NCBI RefSeq assembly: GCF_003382285.1
Contig: NZ_QTJR01000015.1
Location: forward strand, 1 to 64,000
Length of the DNA stretch: 64,000 nucleotides
Direction: 5' to 3'
Source of the DNA: Lysobacter soli
GTDB taxonomy: Bacteria > Pseudomonadota > Gammaproteobacteria > Xanthomonadales > Xanthomonadaceae
A model generated the notes under the pieces. The model saw only the letters and a program-made list of their open reading frames with translations. It searched no databases and was not told the DNA's origin. The position numbers were made by a program, and so were the translations under genes. Positions within the stretch are counted from its first letter, which is position 1, and the number at the start of each line of letters is the position of its first letter. Below are positions 9,482-22,225 of the stretch, piece after piece.

Positions 9482-10924
9482 TCAGCGCGCGGCGGCGTCC
9501 TTGAGCACGGCGAAGAAGCGGCGCGGTGCGCCGTCGAAGCCGCCATTGGACATGAACACGACGTGGTCGCCGTCGCGCACGCGTTCGCGCAACGCGGCGA
9601 TCAGCGCGTCGGCGTCGGGCACAGCAACGCCTTCGTGCCGCAGCGCGGACACGACCTTGCCGGCATCCCACGCCAGTTCCGGACGATGCAGGAACACCAC
9701 CGTGTCGGCGAGGTCGAGCGACGGCGCCAGCGCATCGGAATGCGCGCCCAGGCGCATCGAATTGCTGCGCGGTTCCATCGCGACCACGATCCGCGCATCG
9801 CCGACCTTCGCGCGCAGGCCGGCCAGCGTGGTGGCGATCGCGGTCGGATGGTGCGCGAAGTCGTCGTAGATGGTGACGCCCTGCGCCTGGCCGATCACTT
9901 CCAGCCGGCGCTTCACGCTGCGGAACTCCGACAGCGCGCCGAGCACGCCGGCCACGTCGACGCCGACCGCGTTCGCCGCGGCCAGCGCGGCCAGCGCGTT
10001 CATCACGTTGTGGCGGCCAAGCAGCGGCCACGTCACTTCGCCCAGTTCCGCGCCTCGATGCACGACGGCGAAGCGGCTGCCGTCCTGTTCGATCAGGCGC
10101 GCGGTCCAGTCGAATGCGGCGCGCGCGACGCTGCGGTCGTCGGCGCGGTCGCCGTGGCTGCGTTCGCCGGCGGATGCGGGGATCTGGCTCGCATCCAGGC
10201 CGAAGGTTTCGACCGGCGTCCAGCACCCCATCGCCAGCACTTCGGCCAGGTGCGCGTCCTCGCCGTTGACGATCAGGCGACCGCGGCGCGGCACGGTGCG
10301 CACGAGGTGGTGGAACTGGCGCTGGATGGCGGCCACGTCCGGGAAGATGTCGGCGTGGTCGTATTCGAGGTTGTTGAGGATCGCGACCAGCGGGCGGTAG
10401 TGCACGAACTTGCTGCGCTTGTCGAAGAACGCGGTGTCGTACTCGTCGGCTTCGACCACGAATTCGCGGCCCTGCCCCACGCGCGCGGACACACCGAAGT
10501 CTTCCGCGACGCCGCCGATCAGGAAGCCTGGTTCGCGACCGGCCGCCTGCAGCAGGTAAGTCAGGATGGTTGTGGTGGTCGTCTTGCCGTGCGTGCCGGC
10601 GACGGCGAGCGTGTCGCGGCCGGGCAGCAGGTTCTCGCTGAGCCACTGCGCGCCGGACGTGTAGCGGCGGCCGTCGTCGAGCACCTGCTCCACCGCTGCG
10701 TTGCCGCGCGAGAGCGCGTTGCCGACGACGATCTGTTCGCAATCGGCCGAGATGTAGTCGGGCGTGTAGCCCTGCTTCAGCGCGATGCCGAGGTTTTCCA
10801 GCTGCGTGGACATCGGCGGGTACACCGCCTGGTCGCTGCCTTCGACGTCGTGACCGAGTTCGCGCGCGAGCGCGGCGACACCGCCCATGAAGGTTCCGGC
10901 GATGCCAAGGATATGGATCTTCAA
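9482..10924 (-). CDS. mpl: UDP-N-acetylmuramate:L-alanyl-gamma-D-glutamyl-meso-diaminopimelate ligase
   Basis: A 480-residue Mur ligase-family enzyme that re-attaches the recycled murein tripeptide to UDP-MurNAc. The N-terminus KIHILGIAGTFMGG, the ATP-binding GTHGKTTTTT, the central VEADEYDTAFFDKRSKF and the C-terminal VAMEPRSNSMRLG are Mpl-specific rather than MurC. The start is taken as the TTG at 10924: it begins exactly where the family begins (LKIHILG) and has an AGGA Shine-Dalgarno ten bases upstream. The reading frame stays open a further 50 codons but that part crosses the REP-like repeats. Cytoplasmic, cell-wall recycling. Confidence 0.93.
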   Translation of the reverse strand: MKIHILGIAGTFMGGVAALARELGHDVEGSDQAVYPPMSTQLENLGIALKQGYTPDYISADCEQIVVGNALSRGNAAVEQVLDDGRRYTSGAQWLSENLLPGRDTLAVAGTHGKTTTTTILTYLLQAAGREPGFLIGGVAEDFGVSARVGQGREFVVEADEYDTAFFDKRSKFVHYRPLVAILNNLEYDHADIFPDVAAIQRQFHHLVRTVPRRGRLIVNGEDAHLAEVLAMGCWTPVETFGLDASQIPASAGERSHGDRADDRSVARAAFDWTARLIEQDGSRFAVVHRGAELGEVTWPLLGRHNVMNALAALAAANAVGVDVAGVLGALSEFRSVKRRLEVIGQAQGVTIYDDFAHHPTAIATTLAGLRAKVGDARIVVAMEPRSNSMRLGAHSDALAPSLDLADTVVFLHRPELAWDAGKVVSALRHEGVAVPDADALIAALRERVRDGDHVVFMSNGGFDGAPRRFFAVLKDAAAR

Positions 10925-10989
10925 GATCGAGACTTCCTGGAGGGTGGCGGCACGGCAAACCGGAGTGTGCACCGCTCGGCCATCACTCC

Positions 10990-11013
10990 CCCTCTCCCGC
11001 CTGCGGGAGAGGG
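10990..11013. repeat. REP-like palindrome, left copy
   Basis: A perfect palindrome CCCTCTCCCGC / GCGGGAGAGGG with a 2-base loop, followed by a tail containing GGGGTGAGGG. It is one half of an inverted pair with the element at 11080-11105, in the 190-bp gap between mpl and adk. Confidence 0.85.
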
Positions 11014-11079
11014 CAAGGGGTGAGGGAGGTTGGCCAGTGACTTCGATCGAAGCGCATCGGCGGTTTGCCCTCACCCCAA

Positions 11080-11105
11080 CCCCTCTCCCGCAAGCGGGAG
11101 AGGGG
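11080..11105. repeat. REP-like palindrome, right copy (inverted)
   Basis: A perfect 12-bp stem CCCCTCTCCCGC / GCGGGAGAGGGG with an AA loop, preceded by CCCTCACCCC, the reverse complement of the tail of the left copy. The two copies face each other with about 66 bp between, the layout of a REP doublet (REPIN). It may also serve as a transcription end for the leftward adk transcript. Confidence 0.85.
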
Positions 11106-11116
11106 CTTGAATCAAA

Positions 11117-11695
11117 TCACCCGACTTCTTTCGCCGGCGCAAGCGCCTCGACGATCCGGGTGAACACGTCGTCCAGCGAGCCCACGCCGTTCACGACAGT
11201 CAGCTGGCCGTGCTGGCGGTAGAAATCGACGACCGGCGCGGTCTGGTCGTTGTAGACCTGCAGGCGACGGCGCACCGATTCCGGGCTGTCGTCCGCGCGG
11301 CCTTCGGCCTTGGCGCGGCCGGCGATGCGCTCGACGAGCATCTCGGTCGGCACTTCCAGCTGCACCGCGTAATCCATCGGCTGTCCGATGCGCTGCAGCA
11401 GCTGGTCCAGCGCCGCGGCCTGCGCGAGGTTGCGCGGGTAGCCATCGAGGATGAAGCCGCCCTTCGTGTCGTCGCGCGAGAAGCGGTCTTCCAGCATGCC
11501 CAGCAGGATCTCGTCGCTGACGAGGTTGCCCGAGGCCATGATTTCCTTCGCTTCCAGACCCAGCTTGCTGCCCGCGGCCACTTCGGCGCGAAGCAGGTCG
11601 CCGGTCGAAATGTGCGGGACCTGCAGATGGTCCTTGAGTCGCGCGGCCTGCGTGCCCTTGCCGGAGCCGGGCGCGCCCAGAAGTACCAATCGCAT
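11117..11695 (-). CDS. adk: Adenylate kinase (short form)
   Basis: A 192-residue adenylate kinase, ATP + AMP = 2 ADP. The P-loop GAPGSGKGT is at 7-15, the AMP site HISTGDLLR near 28-36, FILDGYPR in the middle, and RR near the C-terminal RLQVY. The LID is reduced to a few residues (GRAKAEGRADDS) in place of the 30-40 residue LID of the 214-residue E. coli enzyme, so it belongs to the short class. ATG 11695 is chosen because a GGAG lies eight bases upstream; the ATG six bases further out is too close to it. In this neighbourhood it can recycle AMP formed by mpl-type and PPi-linked reactions. Confidence 0.95.
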   Translation of the reverse strand: MRLVLLGAPGSGKGTQAARLKDHLQVPHISTGDLLRAEVAAGSKLGLEAKEIMASGNLVSDEILLGMLEDRFSRDDTKGGFILDGYPRNLAQAAALDQLLQRIGQPMDYAVQLEVPTEMLVERIAGRAKAEGRADDSPESVRRRLQVYNDQTAPVVDFYRQHGQLTVVNGVGSLDDVFTRIVEALAPAKEVG

Positions 11696-11886
11696 CAACA
11701 TCACTCCTAGAACGGAAAAATCGGGGTGCCGCTGGGGCCGGCGCACGCCGGACCGGGTCCGGGATCGCCGCCCGCCGACCGGCGCTACACTCGCAGCAGC
11801 CTGCCCCGGCGGGCAAATTCGCGGTCACTTTACCGCATCCTGCCCAGCCTCCCTCACCCGATCCGCCCACGGACCAGGAATTGGAC

Positions 11887-13143
11887 ATGCCCTCCGGAAC
11901 CCTGCTTTACGCGCAGTCGGGCGGTGTCACCGCCGTCATCAACGCCACCGCCTCGGCCGTGATCCAGACCGCCCGCGCGCACAAGGTCCGCGTGCTCGCC
12001 GGCCGCAACGGCATCCTGGGCGTGCTTCGCGAAGAGCTGATCGACACCTCGAAGGAGCCGGCGGGCGTGATCCGATCGCTCGCCCACACGCCCGGCGGCG
12101 CGTTCGGCTCGTGCCGGGTGAAGCTGAAATCGCTCGATCAGGACCGGGCGAAGTACGAACGCCTGCTGGAGGTCTTCCGCGCCCACGACGTGCGCTGGTT
12201 CCTCTACAACGGTGGCAACGATTCGGCCGACACCGCGCTGAAGGTCTCGCAGCTCGCCGCCGAATTCGATTACCCGCTGACCTGCGTCGGCGTGCCGAAG
12301 ACGGTCGACAACGACCTGGCCGTGACCGACTGCTGCCCGGGCTTCGGTTCGGTCGCCAAGTTCACCGCGGTGTCGGTGCGCGAGTGCGCGCTGGATGTCG
12401 CGGCGATGGCCGATACGTCGACGAAGGTCTTCGTCTACGAGGCGATGGGCCGCCACGCCGGCTGGATCGCCGCCGCCGCGGGGCTGGCCGGCAACGGCGA
12501 GGACGCCGCGCCGCATCTCATCCTCTTCCCCGAACGTCCTTACGACGAAGCCGACTTCTTCGCGAAGGTGAAGGCCACCGTCGAGCGCGTCGGCTATTGC
12601 GTCGTCGTCGCCAGCGAAGGCATCCAGACGGCCGACGGCAAGTTCGTCGCCGATGCCGGCGGCGGCGAGGATTCCTTCGGCCATACGCAGCTCGGTGGCG
12701 TGGCGTCGTTCCTCGCGGGCCGGGTGAAGGACGCGCTCGGCTACAAGGTGCACTGGGCCCTGCCCGATTACCTGCAGCGTTCGGCGCGCCATCTCGCGTC
12801 GAAGACCGATCTCGACCAGGCGCAGGCGGTGGGCCGCAAGGCGGTGGAGTTCGCGCTGAAGGGCATGAACTCGGTGATGCCGGTGATCGTGCGCACGTCC
12901 GACATGCCGTATCGCTGGAAGGTCGAAGCCGCGCCGCTGTCGCAGATCGCCAACCACGAAAAGAAGATGCCCGACGACTTCATCCGCGCCGACGGTTACG
13001 GCATCACCGCGCCGGCACGGCGGTACCTGGAACCGCTGATCCGCGGCGAAGCGCCGCCGCCGTACGGGCGCGACGGCCTGCCGAAGTACGTGTCGCTGAA
13101 GCAGACGCTGGTCGAGAAGAAGCTGCCGCCCTTGGCGGAATAG
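11887..13143 (+). CDS. pfp: Pyrophosphate-dependent 6-phosphofructokinase
   Basis: A 418-residue phosphofructokinase. The phosphoryl-donor site reads GGNDS (109-113), with Asp at the position that is Gly (GGDGS) in ATP enzymes, and the substrate loop is PKTVDND (137-143) with Lys instead of Gly before TxDND. Both changes mark PPi-dependent enzymes by established structure-function work. MGRHAGW follows near 195. It reversibly converts fructose-6-phosphate and PPi to fructose-1,6-bisphosphate and phosphate. ATG 11887 has an AGGA element nine bases upstream. The pump hppA and the hydrolase ppa lie 2 and 4 kb downstream on the same strand. Confidence 0.92.
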   Translation: MPSGTLLYAQSGGVTAVINATASAVIQTARAHKVRVLAGRNGILGVLREELIDTSKEPAGVIRSLAHTPGGAFGSCRVKLKSLDQDRAKYERLLEVFRAHDVRWFLYNGGNDSADTALKVSQLAAEFDYPLTCVGVPKTVDNDLAVTDCCPGFGSVAKFTAVSVRECALDVAAMADTSTKVFVYEAMGRHAGWIAAAAGLAGNGEDAAPHLILFPERPYDEADFFAKVKATVERVGYCVVVASEGIQTADGKFVADAGGGEDSFGHTQLGGVASFLAGRVKDALGYKVHWALPDYLQRSARHLASKTDLDQAQAVGRKAVEFALKGMNSVMPVIVRTSDMPYRWKVEAAPLSQIANHEKKMPDDFIRADGYGITAPARRYLEPLIRGEAPPPYGRDGLPKYVSLKQTLVEKKLPPLAE

Positions 13144-13160
13144 CGCCGTTCAGTTAGCTT

Positions 13161-13197
13161 CCCCTGCGCAGGCGGAACCTCCGCGGCGCAACAGGGG
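13161..13197. repeat. Imperfect inverted repeat after the PFK gene
   Basis: CCCCTG at 13161-13166 pairs with CAGGGG at 13192-13197, and inside it GCGGA / TCCGC closes a 3-base loop. This gives a bulged hairpin in the 60-bp gap between the PFK stop and the next start. It lacks a T-run, so terminator function is unsure; an mRNA-stabilising or repeat-derived origin is equally possible. Confidence 0.35.
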
Positions 13198-13203
13198 ACA
13201 GGG

Positions 13204-13857
13204 ATGAGATGGCAGCTCGCACTGGTGGCCGTAATGGCCGCCGGGCATGTGTTCGCGCAAACGGCGGATGCACCGGCACCCACGGATGTGCTGCCTACGC
13301 CCGCTGCCCAACCCGCGACGACTCCCGCGCCCGCGTGCCAGGCGCTGTGCGCCGGACAGCAGGTCGAAGTCGAGCTCGCCGAACCCGTCGGCTCCGATAC
13401 CCACAAGATCGGCGACCGCTTCCAGCTGCGACTCGCTGCACCGCTGATGCGCGATGGCGTGGTGATCGTGCCCGCCGGCACGCCGGGGGTCGGCGAGGTG
13501 GTTCATGCGCAGACCTCGCGCGCCGGCGGAAAGCCGGGCGAGCTGCTGCTCGCGGCGCGCTTCCTCGACCTCCCCGACGGCCCGCTGCCGCTGCGCGCGA
13601 TGAAACTCGCCGCGCGCGGCAAGGACAACATCAACGCCTCGCTGGCCACGTCGATGGTCGCCGGCCCGTTCGGACTGTTCGTGCGCGGCCGGGAGATCGA
13701 GATCCCCGCCGGCACGCACGCCATGGCCAAGCTCGCGCACGACCTGGATCCCGCACGCGCCGTACATACGTCGCCGGTGGTCGCCGAAGCGACCGCACCG
13801 GCGCAGGAAACCCCACGCACCACCGACGCGGACAACGCGTCCCACATCAAGGAGTAG
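13204..13857 (+). CDS. Exported protein of unknown function
   Basis: A 217-residue protein with a signal peptide (MRWQLALVAVMAAGHVFA, likely cut after Ala18), a Pro/Ala-rich linker, two cysteines about 35-39 residues in, and a beta-rich domain with GDRFQLRL, VIVPAGTPGVGEV and EIPAGTHAMAKL. The repeated 'P-AGT-x-xxG' pattern resembles the beta-barrel of VirB10/TrbI-like or outer-membrane assembly proteins but I cannot name a family. It is followed five bases later by another exported-protein gene, so the two are likely co-transcribed. Confidence 0.7.
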   Translation: MRWQLALVAVMAAGHVFAQTADAPAPTDVLPTPAAQPATTPAPACQALCAGQQVEVELAEPVGSDTHKIGDRFQLRLAAPLMRDGVVIVPAGTPGVGEVVHAQTSRAGGKPGELLLAARFLDLPDGPLPLRAMKLAARGKDNINASLATSMVAGPFGLFVRGREIEIPAGTHAMAKLAHDLDPARAVHTSPVVAEATAPAQETPRTTDADNASHIKE

Positions 13858-13862
13858 ATCGA

Positions 13863-14333
13863 ATGCGTTCCATGTTGTCCCGCACCGCCATCCTCTCGCT
13901 GCTGCTGGTTCCGGCCTTCGCCATCGCGAACGAGGGCGACGCCGCCACGGCCACGACGGCCACCACCACCGCGCCGGCCGCCACGGCGAACACGCTCATC
14001 CAGGCCGCACCTGCGGACAAGGCGCAGATCGTGTTCTTCCGCGAGTCGAAGTTCGTCGGTGCCGCCATCGGCTTCAAGGTGCGCGAAGGCGAGAACGAGC
14101 TGGGCAAGCTGCGCAGCGGCAAGTACTTCGTCGCCAACGTCGAGCCGGGCAAGCACGAATACAACGTGCATGGCGAGACCAAGGACGTGCTGACGATGGA
14201 AGTCGAAGCCGGCGAAACCTACTACGTGCTCGGCTCGCTCGGCATGGGCATCGTCGCCGGTCGCCCGAACCTGTCGCCGTCGGACGAAGCGACGTTCGTG
14301 TCGATGTCGGGCAAGCTCAAGCTCGCGAAGTAA
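13863..14333 (+). CDS. DUF2846-like exported protein
   Basis: A 156-residue protein with a signal peptide ending near residue 23 (FAIA-NEG), a Thr/Ala-rich linker and one compact beta domain: AQIVFFRESKFVGAAIGFKV, LGKLRSGKYFVANVEPGKHEY, and ETYYVLG. These match the DUF2846 pattern, a periplasmic domain of unknown function. The ATG has a GGAG ten bases upstream and sits five bases after the preceding stop. A strong terminator follows at 14353. Confidence 0.75.
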   Translation: MRSMLSRTAILSLLLVPAFAIANEGDAATATTATTTAPAATANTLIQAAPADKAQIVFFRESKFVGAAIGFKVREGENELGKLRSGKYFVANVEPGKHEYNVHGETKDVLTMEVEAGETYYVLGSLGMGIVAGRPNLSPSDEATFVSMSGKLKLAK

Positions 14334-14352
14334 GGCATCCACTGCAACAGAG

Positions 14353-14378
14353 CGAAGGGGCCGCATGCGGCCCCTTCG
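14353..14378. terminator. Intrinsic terminator hairpin
   Basis: A perfect 12-bp stem CGAAGGGGCCGC / GCGGCCCCTTCG with an AT loop lies between the convergent exported-protein genes. T-runs are weak on both sides, but position and strength suggest that it ends both transcripts. Confidence 0.7.
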
Positions 14379-14408
14379 TGCATCTGCGATTCGGGCTTCG
14401 CAAATGGA

Positions 14409-14933
14409 TCAGCGCGCGCAGGCCTTGCCCTCGACCTGCATCTGCGCGGCATACATCGGGATCGCGTCGAGCTTGCCGGCCTTCGCCTTTTGCGACTGCT
14501 CTTCCAGGTAGATGCGCTGCTGTCCCTGGCCGTCGAGCTTCGCCGTCTTGTCCACCGGCTTCCGCCAGATGTGCACGACGGCCTGCTGCGACGGACATGC
14601 GGCGTTGGGCACGCGGATGAGGTCGTTGAGCACCCATCCGTTTTCGGTGGGCTTCGCCTTCGCCGCATCGACGAAACGTGCGCGCGGCTGGCACTGCGGC
14701 GAAATGCGCACCACGGTGAACGCATACGGATCGTCGGCCTGTCCGGTGAACATGCCTTCCAGTCGCGCGCAGGCTTCGGGAATCTGCCGCAGCGTGTGCA
14801 CGGCGCCCTGCGCCTGCGGTTGGACCGGACCGCGCGCGATTTCCGGCTTCGCATCGGCCTTCGCATCGGTCTTGGGAGTGGCTGCCAGCGCCGGCAGCGT
14901 GAAGAGCAGGAGAAGGAGCGGCGACACTCGCAT
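14409..14933 (-). CDS. Exported protein of unknown function
   Basis: A 174-residue protein with a clear signal peptide (MRVSPLLLLLFTLPALA, cut near 17-18), a Lys/Ala/Asp-rich linker and a domain with five cysteines that could form disulfides (EACARLEG, SPQCQPRA, NAACPSQ, GKACAR). I do not recognise the family. The start is the only ATG directly in front of the signal peptide. It is divergent from hppA with a 198-bp gap. Confidence 0.7.
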   Translation of the reverse strand: MRVSPLLLLLFTLPALAATPKTDAKADAKPEIARGPVQPQAQGAVHTLRQIPEACARLEGMFTGQADDPYAFTVVRISPQCQPRARFVDAAKAKPTENGWVLNDLIRVPNAACPSQQAVVHIWRKPVDKTAKLDGQGQQRIYLEEQSQKAKAGKLDAIPMYAAQMQVEGKACAR

Positions 14934-15131
14934 GGCGGCGGGAATCCCTTTCCGTGACGGGGACCGCAGGCTGGCACGGGTGCGCTGAATGCTGCGTCTA
15001 CAGCGTGCGTCGGGCCTGCGGCCTGTGCGATAGTCGGGCCGTTGTCGCGGTGGCCCACGACCCGCGCAGCTCACAATTCGATTGCGCAGTACTCGTTTTC
15101 CTGGTGTTTCCACTTCTACGGGGAGGGATTC

Positions 15132-17159
<2,028 letters not shown>

Positions 17160-17183
17160 GGCCCCAGGACAGCTGGAAACCGG

Positions 17184-17211
17184 AACGGCGGCCTTTCGGC
17201 CGCCGTTTTTC
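17184..17211 (+). terminator. Intrinsic terminator of hppA
   Basis: A 10-bp stem AACGGCGGCC / GGCCGCCGTT with a TTTC tetraloop is followed by a run of Ts. It lies 25 bp after the hppA stop and separates hppA from ppa. Confidence 0.92.
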
Positions 17212-17349
17212 TTTGCCCCGGGCCCCGGCAGGCGCGATAAGGAGGTCCGCGGTGCTGCGCCGCAGCAGCCAGACACGTAAAATACCGGCCCGCTATCCCA
17301 ATCCCCCGCCCCGCCGTCCTGGCGCGGCCTTCAGCAGTCGGAGCAACGC

Positions 17350-17898
17350 ATGGGCCTGGACCTCGTCCCCACCGGCAAGAACCCGCCGGATGAGATCAAC
17401 GTCATCATCGAAATCCCCAAGGACGCCGAGCCGGTCAAGTACGAGGTCGACAAGGCTTCGGGCGCGATCTTCGTCGATCGCATCCTGTCCACGCCGATGC
17501 GCTATCCGTGCAACTACGGCTACGTCCCGCACACGCTGTGCGGCGACGGCGACCCGGCCGACGTGCTGGTGATCCTCCCGCTGCCGCTGGTGCCCGGTTC
17601 GGTGATCCGCGCCGTGCCGGTGGGCGTGCTGAAGATGAGCGACGAGGCCGGCTCCGACGAGAAGCTGATCGCCGTGCCGGTGCCGAAGATCTTCGGCGGC
17701 TATTCGCACATCACCGACATCGAGCAGGTGTCCAAGCACTGGCTCGAGCGCATCGGCCACTTCTTCGAGCACTACAAGGACCTGGAGAAGGGCAAGTGGG
17801 TGAAGATCGAAGGCTGGGGCGGCGCCGCCGAGGCCAAGGCGATCCTCAACGACGCCATCGCGCGCTACAACGCGGAAGAAGACAAGCCGAAGTTCTGA
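17350..17898 (+). CDS. ppa: Soluble inorganic pyrophosphatase (family I)
   Basis: A 182-residue family I pyrophosphatase. The active-site signature DGDPADVLV (around 66-74), the substrate strand YEVDKASGAIFVDR and the NYGYVPHT segment are all present, as is KHWLERIGHFFEHYKDLE near the C-terminus. It hydrolyses cytoplasmic PPi to phosphate and pulls biosynthetic reactions forward. A TAAAAT element about 70 bases upstream could be its own promoter. It stands directly after hppA, so the cell has both a PPi-saving and a PPi-wasting route encoded side by side. Confidence 0.96.
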   Translation: MGLDLVPTGKNPPDEINVIIEIPKDAEPVKYEVDKASGAIFVDRILSTPMRYPCNYGYVPHTLCGDGDPADVLVILPLPLVPGSVIRAVPVGVLKMSDEAGSDEKLIAVPVPKIFGGYSHITDIEQVSKHWLERIGHFFEHYKDLEKGKWVKIEGWGGAAEAKAILNDAIARYNAEEDKPKF

Positions 17899-17917
17899 TC
17901 GTCGGCTTTCGCTGCGC

Positions 17918-17948
17918 AAAAAGGCCGCCTCAAGGGCGGCCTTTTTCG
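17918..17948. terminator. Bidirectional intrinsic terminator of ppa
   Basis: A long stem AAAAAGGCCGCC / GGCGGCCTTTTT (17918-17929 and 17935-17946) with a 5-base loop lies between ppa and the convergent hydroxylase-like gene. The A-run on one side and T-run on the other allow function in both directions. Confidence 0.9.
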
Positions 17949-17980
17949 TTGTGCGCGTCAGTGTCTCAGGCGACGTGGAC

Positions 17981-18970
17981 TCACGCGTTGTCGCCGACCT
18001 CGCGCTGTCGCGCCGCGGTGGCCGGTGCCTGCGAGGCGGCATCGCTCACCGCGAACTTGCCGACGATCGTCATCAGCGCGTTGAACCAGCGCAGCTCGTT
18101 CTTCAGCACCATCGGCTGGCTGGGGCCGCGGATGTCGTCAAGGAAGCGCTGCAGCGCGGCGGCGTAACGCGCGCGGCCTTCCTCGCGTTCGCCGAATTCG
18201 AACCAGAGCCCCTGCCACTGCCGCGAGAAACGCATCGCGATCTGACGCACCTGCGGCAGGTTCGGATGTGGCACCGCATCGCCGATGAGCAGGCCGAGGT
18301 GGTCGTTGAGTTCCCATGGACTCATCACGACGGGCACGTTGACGCGCTCGCAGGCGAAGGACGCCACCTCGCCAGCCTTCGGCGCGATGCGCACGTTCTG
18401 CCAGCCGGTGCGCGGCGCATCGTGCGGGCGGCCGTGGTTGACCAGGTCCCAGAAGCGTCCGCCCCCGACCGTGTCCACCACCAGGTGCACGCGCGACTGC
18501 ACGGCATCGTTGAGCACGCGATGCTGGCGCCAGGTGTCGAAGATCCAGCATTCGCCCGCGGCCATGTTGATGACGGCGCTGTCGCATTCGAAGCGAACGG
18601 TCGGCTGGGTGACGACGGGAATGTGCACGCGCACGCGCTCGGCCCAGTAGTAGCCCTGGTCGGCATGACGCGTGACTTCAGCGTGGCCCGACAGGCGCAT
18701 CAGCCGGCTGCGACCGACCGTCGCGCCCAGGCTGGCGAAGACCTGCGTCAGGTACGGGCAGCGCAGCAGGTGCGGCGTGGGCTGCATCGTGCCGGCGAAG
18801 GCCTCGTTGTCGGGATCGCCATCGGCGGCCACCAGCGGCAGCATCGAATTGCCGGCGAACCCCTGCGGATGCGGCTTCCAAGGGCCCTCGCCGAGCGCGG
18901 CGATTTCCGCCTCGAGCGCGGCGGCGTCGAAGCTCATGGGCAACTGGATGAAGGGCACCTGCAGTTTCAT
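17981..18970 (-). CDS. Aspartyl/asparaginyl beta-hydroxylase-like protein
   Basis: A 329-residue protein. The middle region has an HxD pair (TRHADQGYYW) followed about 50 residues later by a histidine in SRVHLVVD, the iron-binding pattern of 2-oxoglutarate oxygenases of the aspartyl/asparaginyl beta-hydroxylase family, plus IFDTWRQHRVLND. The substrate is unknown; related bacterial proteins modify small molecules or amino acids. ATG 18970 is preferred because the 22-residue extension to 19036 is not family-like. It reads toward ppa and shares a terminator region with it. Confidence 0.82.
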   Translation of the reverse strand: MKLQVPFIQLPMSFDAAALEAEIAALGEGPWKPHPQGFAGNSMLPLVAADGDPDNEAFAGTMQPTPHLLRCPYLTQVFASLGATVGRSRLMRLSGHAEVTRHADQGYYWAERVRVHIPVVTQPTVRFECDSAVINMAAGECWIFDTWRQHRVLNDAVQSRVHLVVDTVGGGRFWDLVNHGRPHDAPRTGWQNVRIAPKAGEVASFACERVNVPVVMSPWELNDHLGLLIGDAVPHPNLPQVRQIAMRFSRQWQGLWFEFGEREEGRARYAAALQRFLDDIRGPSQPMVLKNELRWFNALMTIVGKFAVSDAASQAPATAARQREVGDNA

Positions 18971-19063
18971 CGCGGATCCGGGCGAAGCGTCAGCGGCTAT
19001 CGTAACGTCCGCCGCGCCGTGCGCCAGACTCCGCAAAGCGGCGGGTTGCGGGCCCCGGAAAGA

Positions 19064-19089
19064 ACTACGGCCCCTTTCGGGGCCGTAGT
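19064..19089. terminator. Intrinsic terminator of the TonB receptor gene
   Basis: An 11-bp perfect stem ACTACGGCCCC / GGGGCCGTAGT with a TTTC loop lies 24 bp beyond the receptor stop (leftward transcript). The T-run on that strand is short (from GGAAAGA on the + strand). Confidence 0.8.
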
Positions 19090-19112
19090 GGTGTTGCTCG
19101 GAGCGTTCGCTA

Positions 19113-21962
<2,850 letters not shown>

Positions 21963-21985
21963 CTATCTCTCTCCAGATATCTGTT

Positions 21986-22006
21986 ATGGGCGTGTTAAAC
22001 GCCCAT
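21986..22006. promoter_or_regulatory. Inverted repeat in the upstream region of the TonB receptor
   Basis: ATGGGCGT and ACGCCCAT form a perfect 8-bp inverted repeat with a 5-base spacer, 24 bp before the receptor start. It could be a protein operator or a hairpin in the mRNA leader. No T-run follows, so it is not a terminator. Confidence 0.5.
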
Positions 22007-22177
22007 CAAACTTAAGATCTGGGGAGGACGACCGCTTTGCGGCTAGCGTTGAGAGACTTTGCTCAATCTGCCAGCGAGGACACGACCTTAACGATCTCGG
22101 CGGGTTCGCAATGCACCTTAGAAGTGCAGGTGGCGGTCAAGCCGCGACGCAGTTCGCGGTTTTCGCACGCAAACGAA

Positions 22178-22202
22178 AACGGCCGGCATCGTGCCGGCCG
22201 TT
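22178..22202. terminator. Intrinsic terminator of the AraC regulator gene
   Basis: An 11-bp perfect stem AACGGCCGGCA / TGCCGGCCGTT with a 3-base loop lies 24 bp beyond the regulator stop; on the leftward transcript it is followed by GTTTTCG. It should separate the regulator from the receptor. Confidence 0.85.
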
Positions 22203-22225
22203 CCGCTACCGCCTCGAGCGATCGA

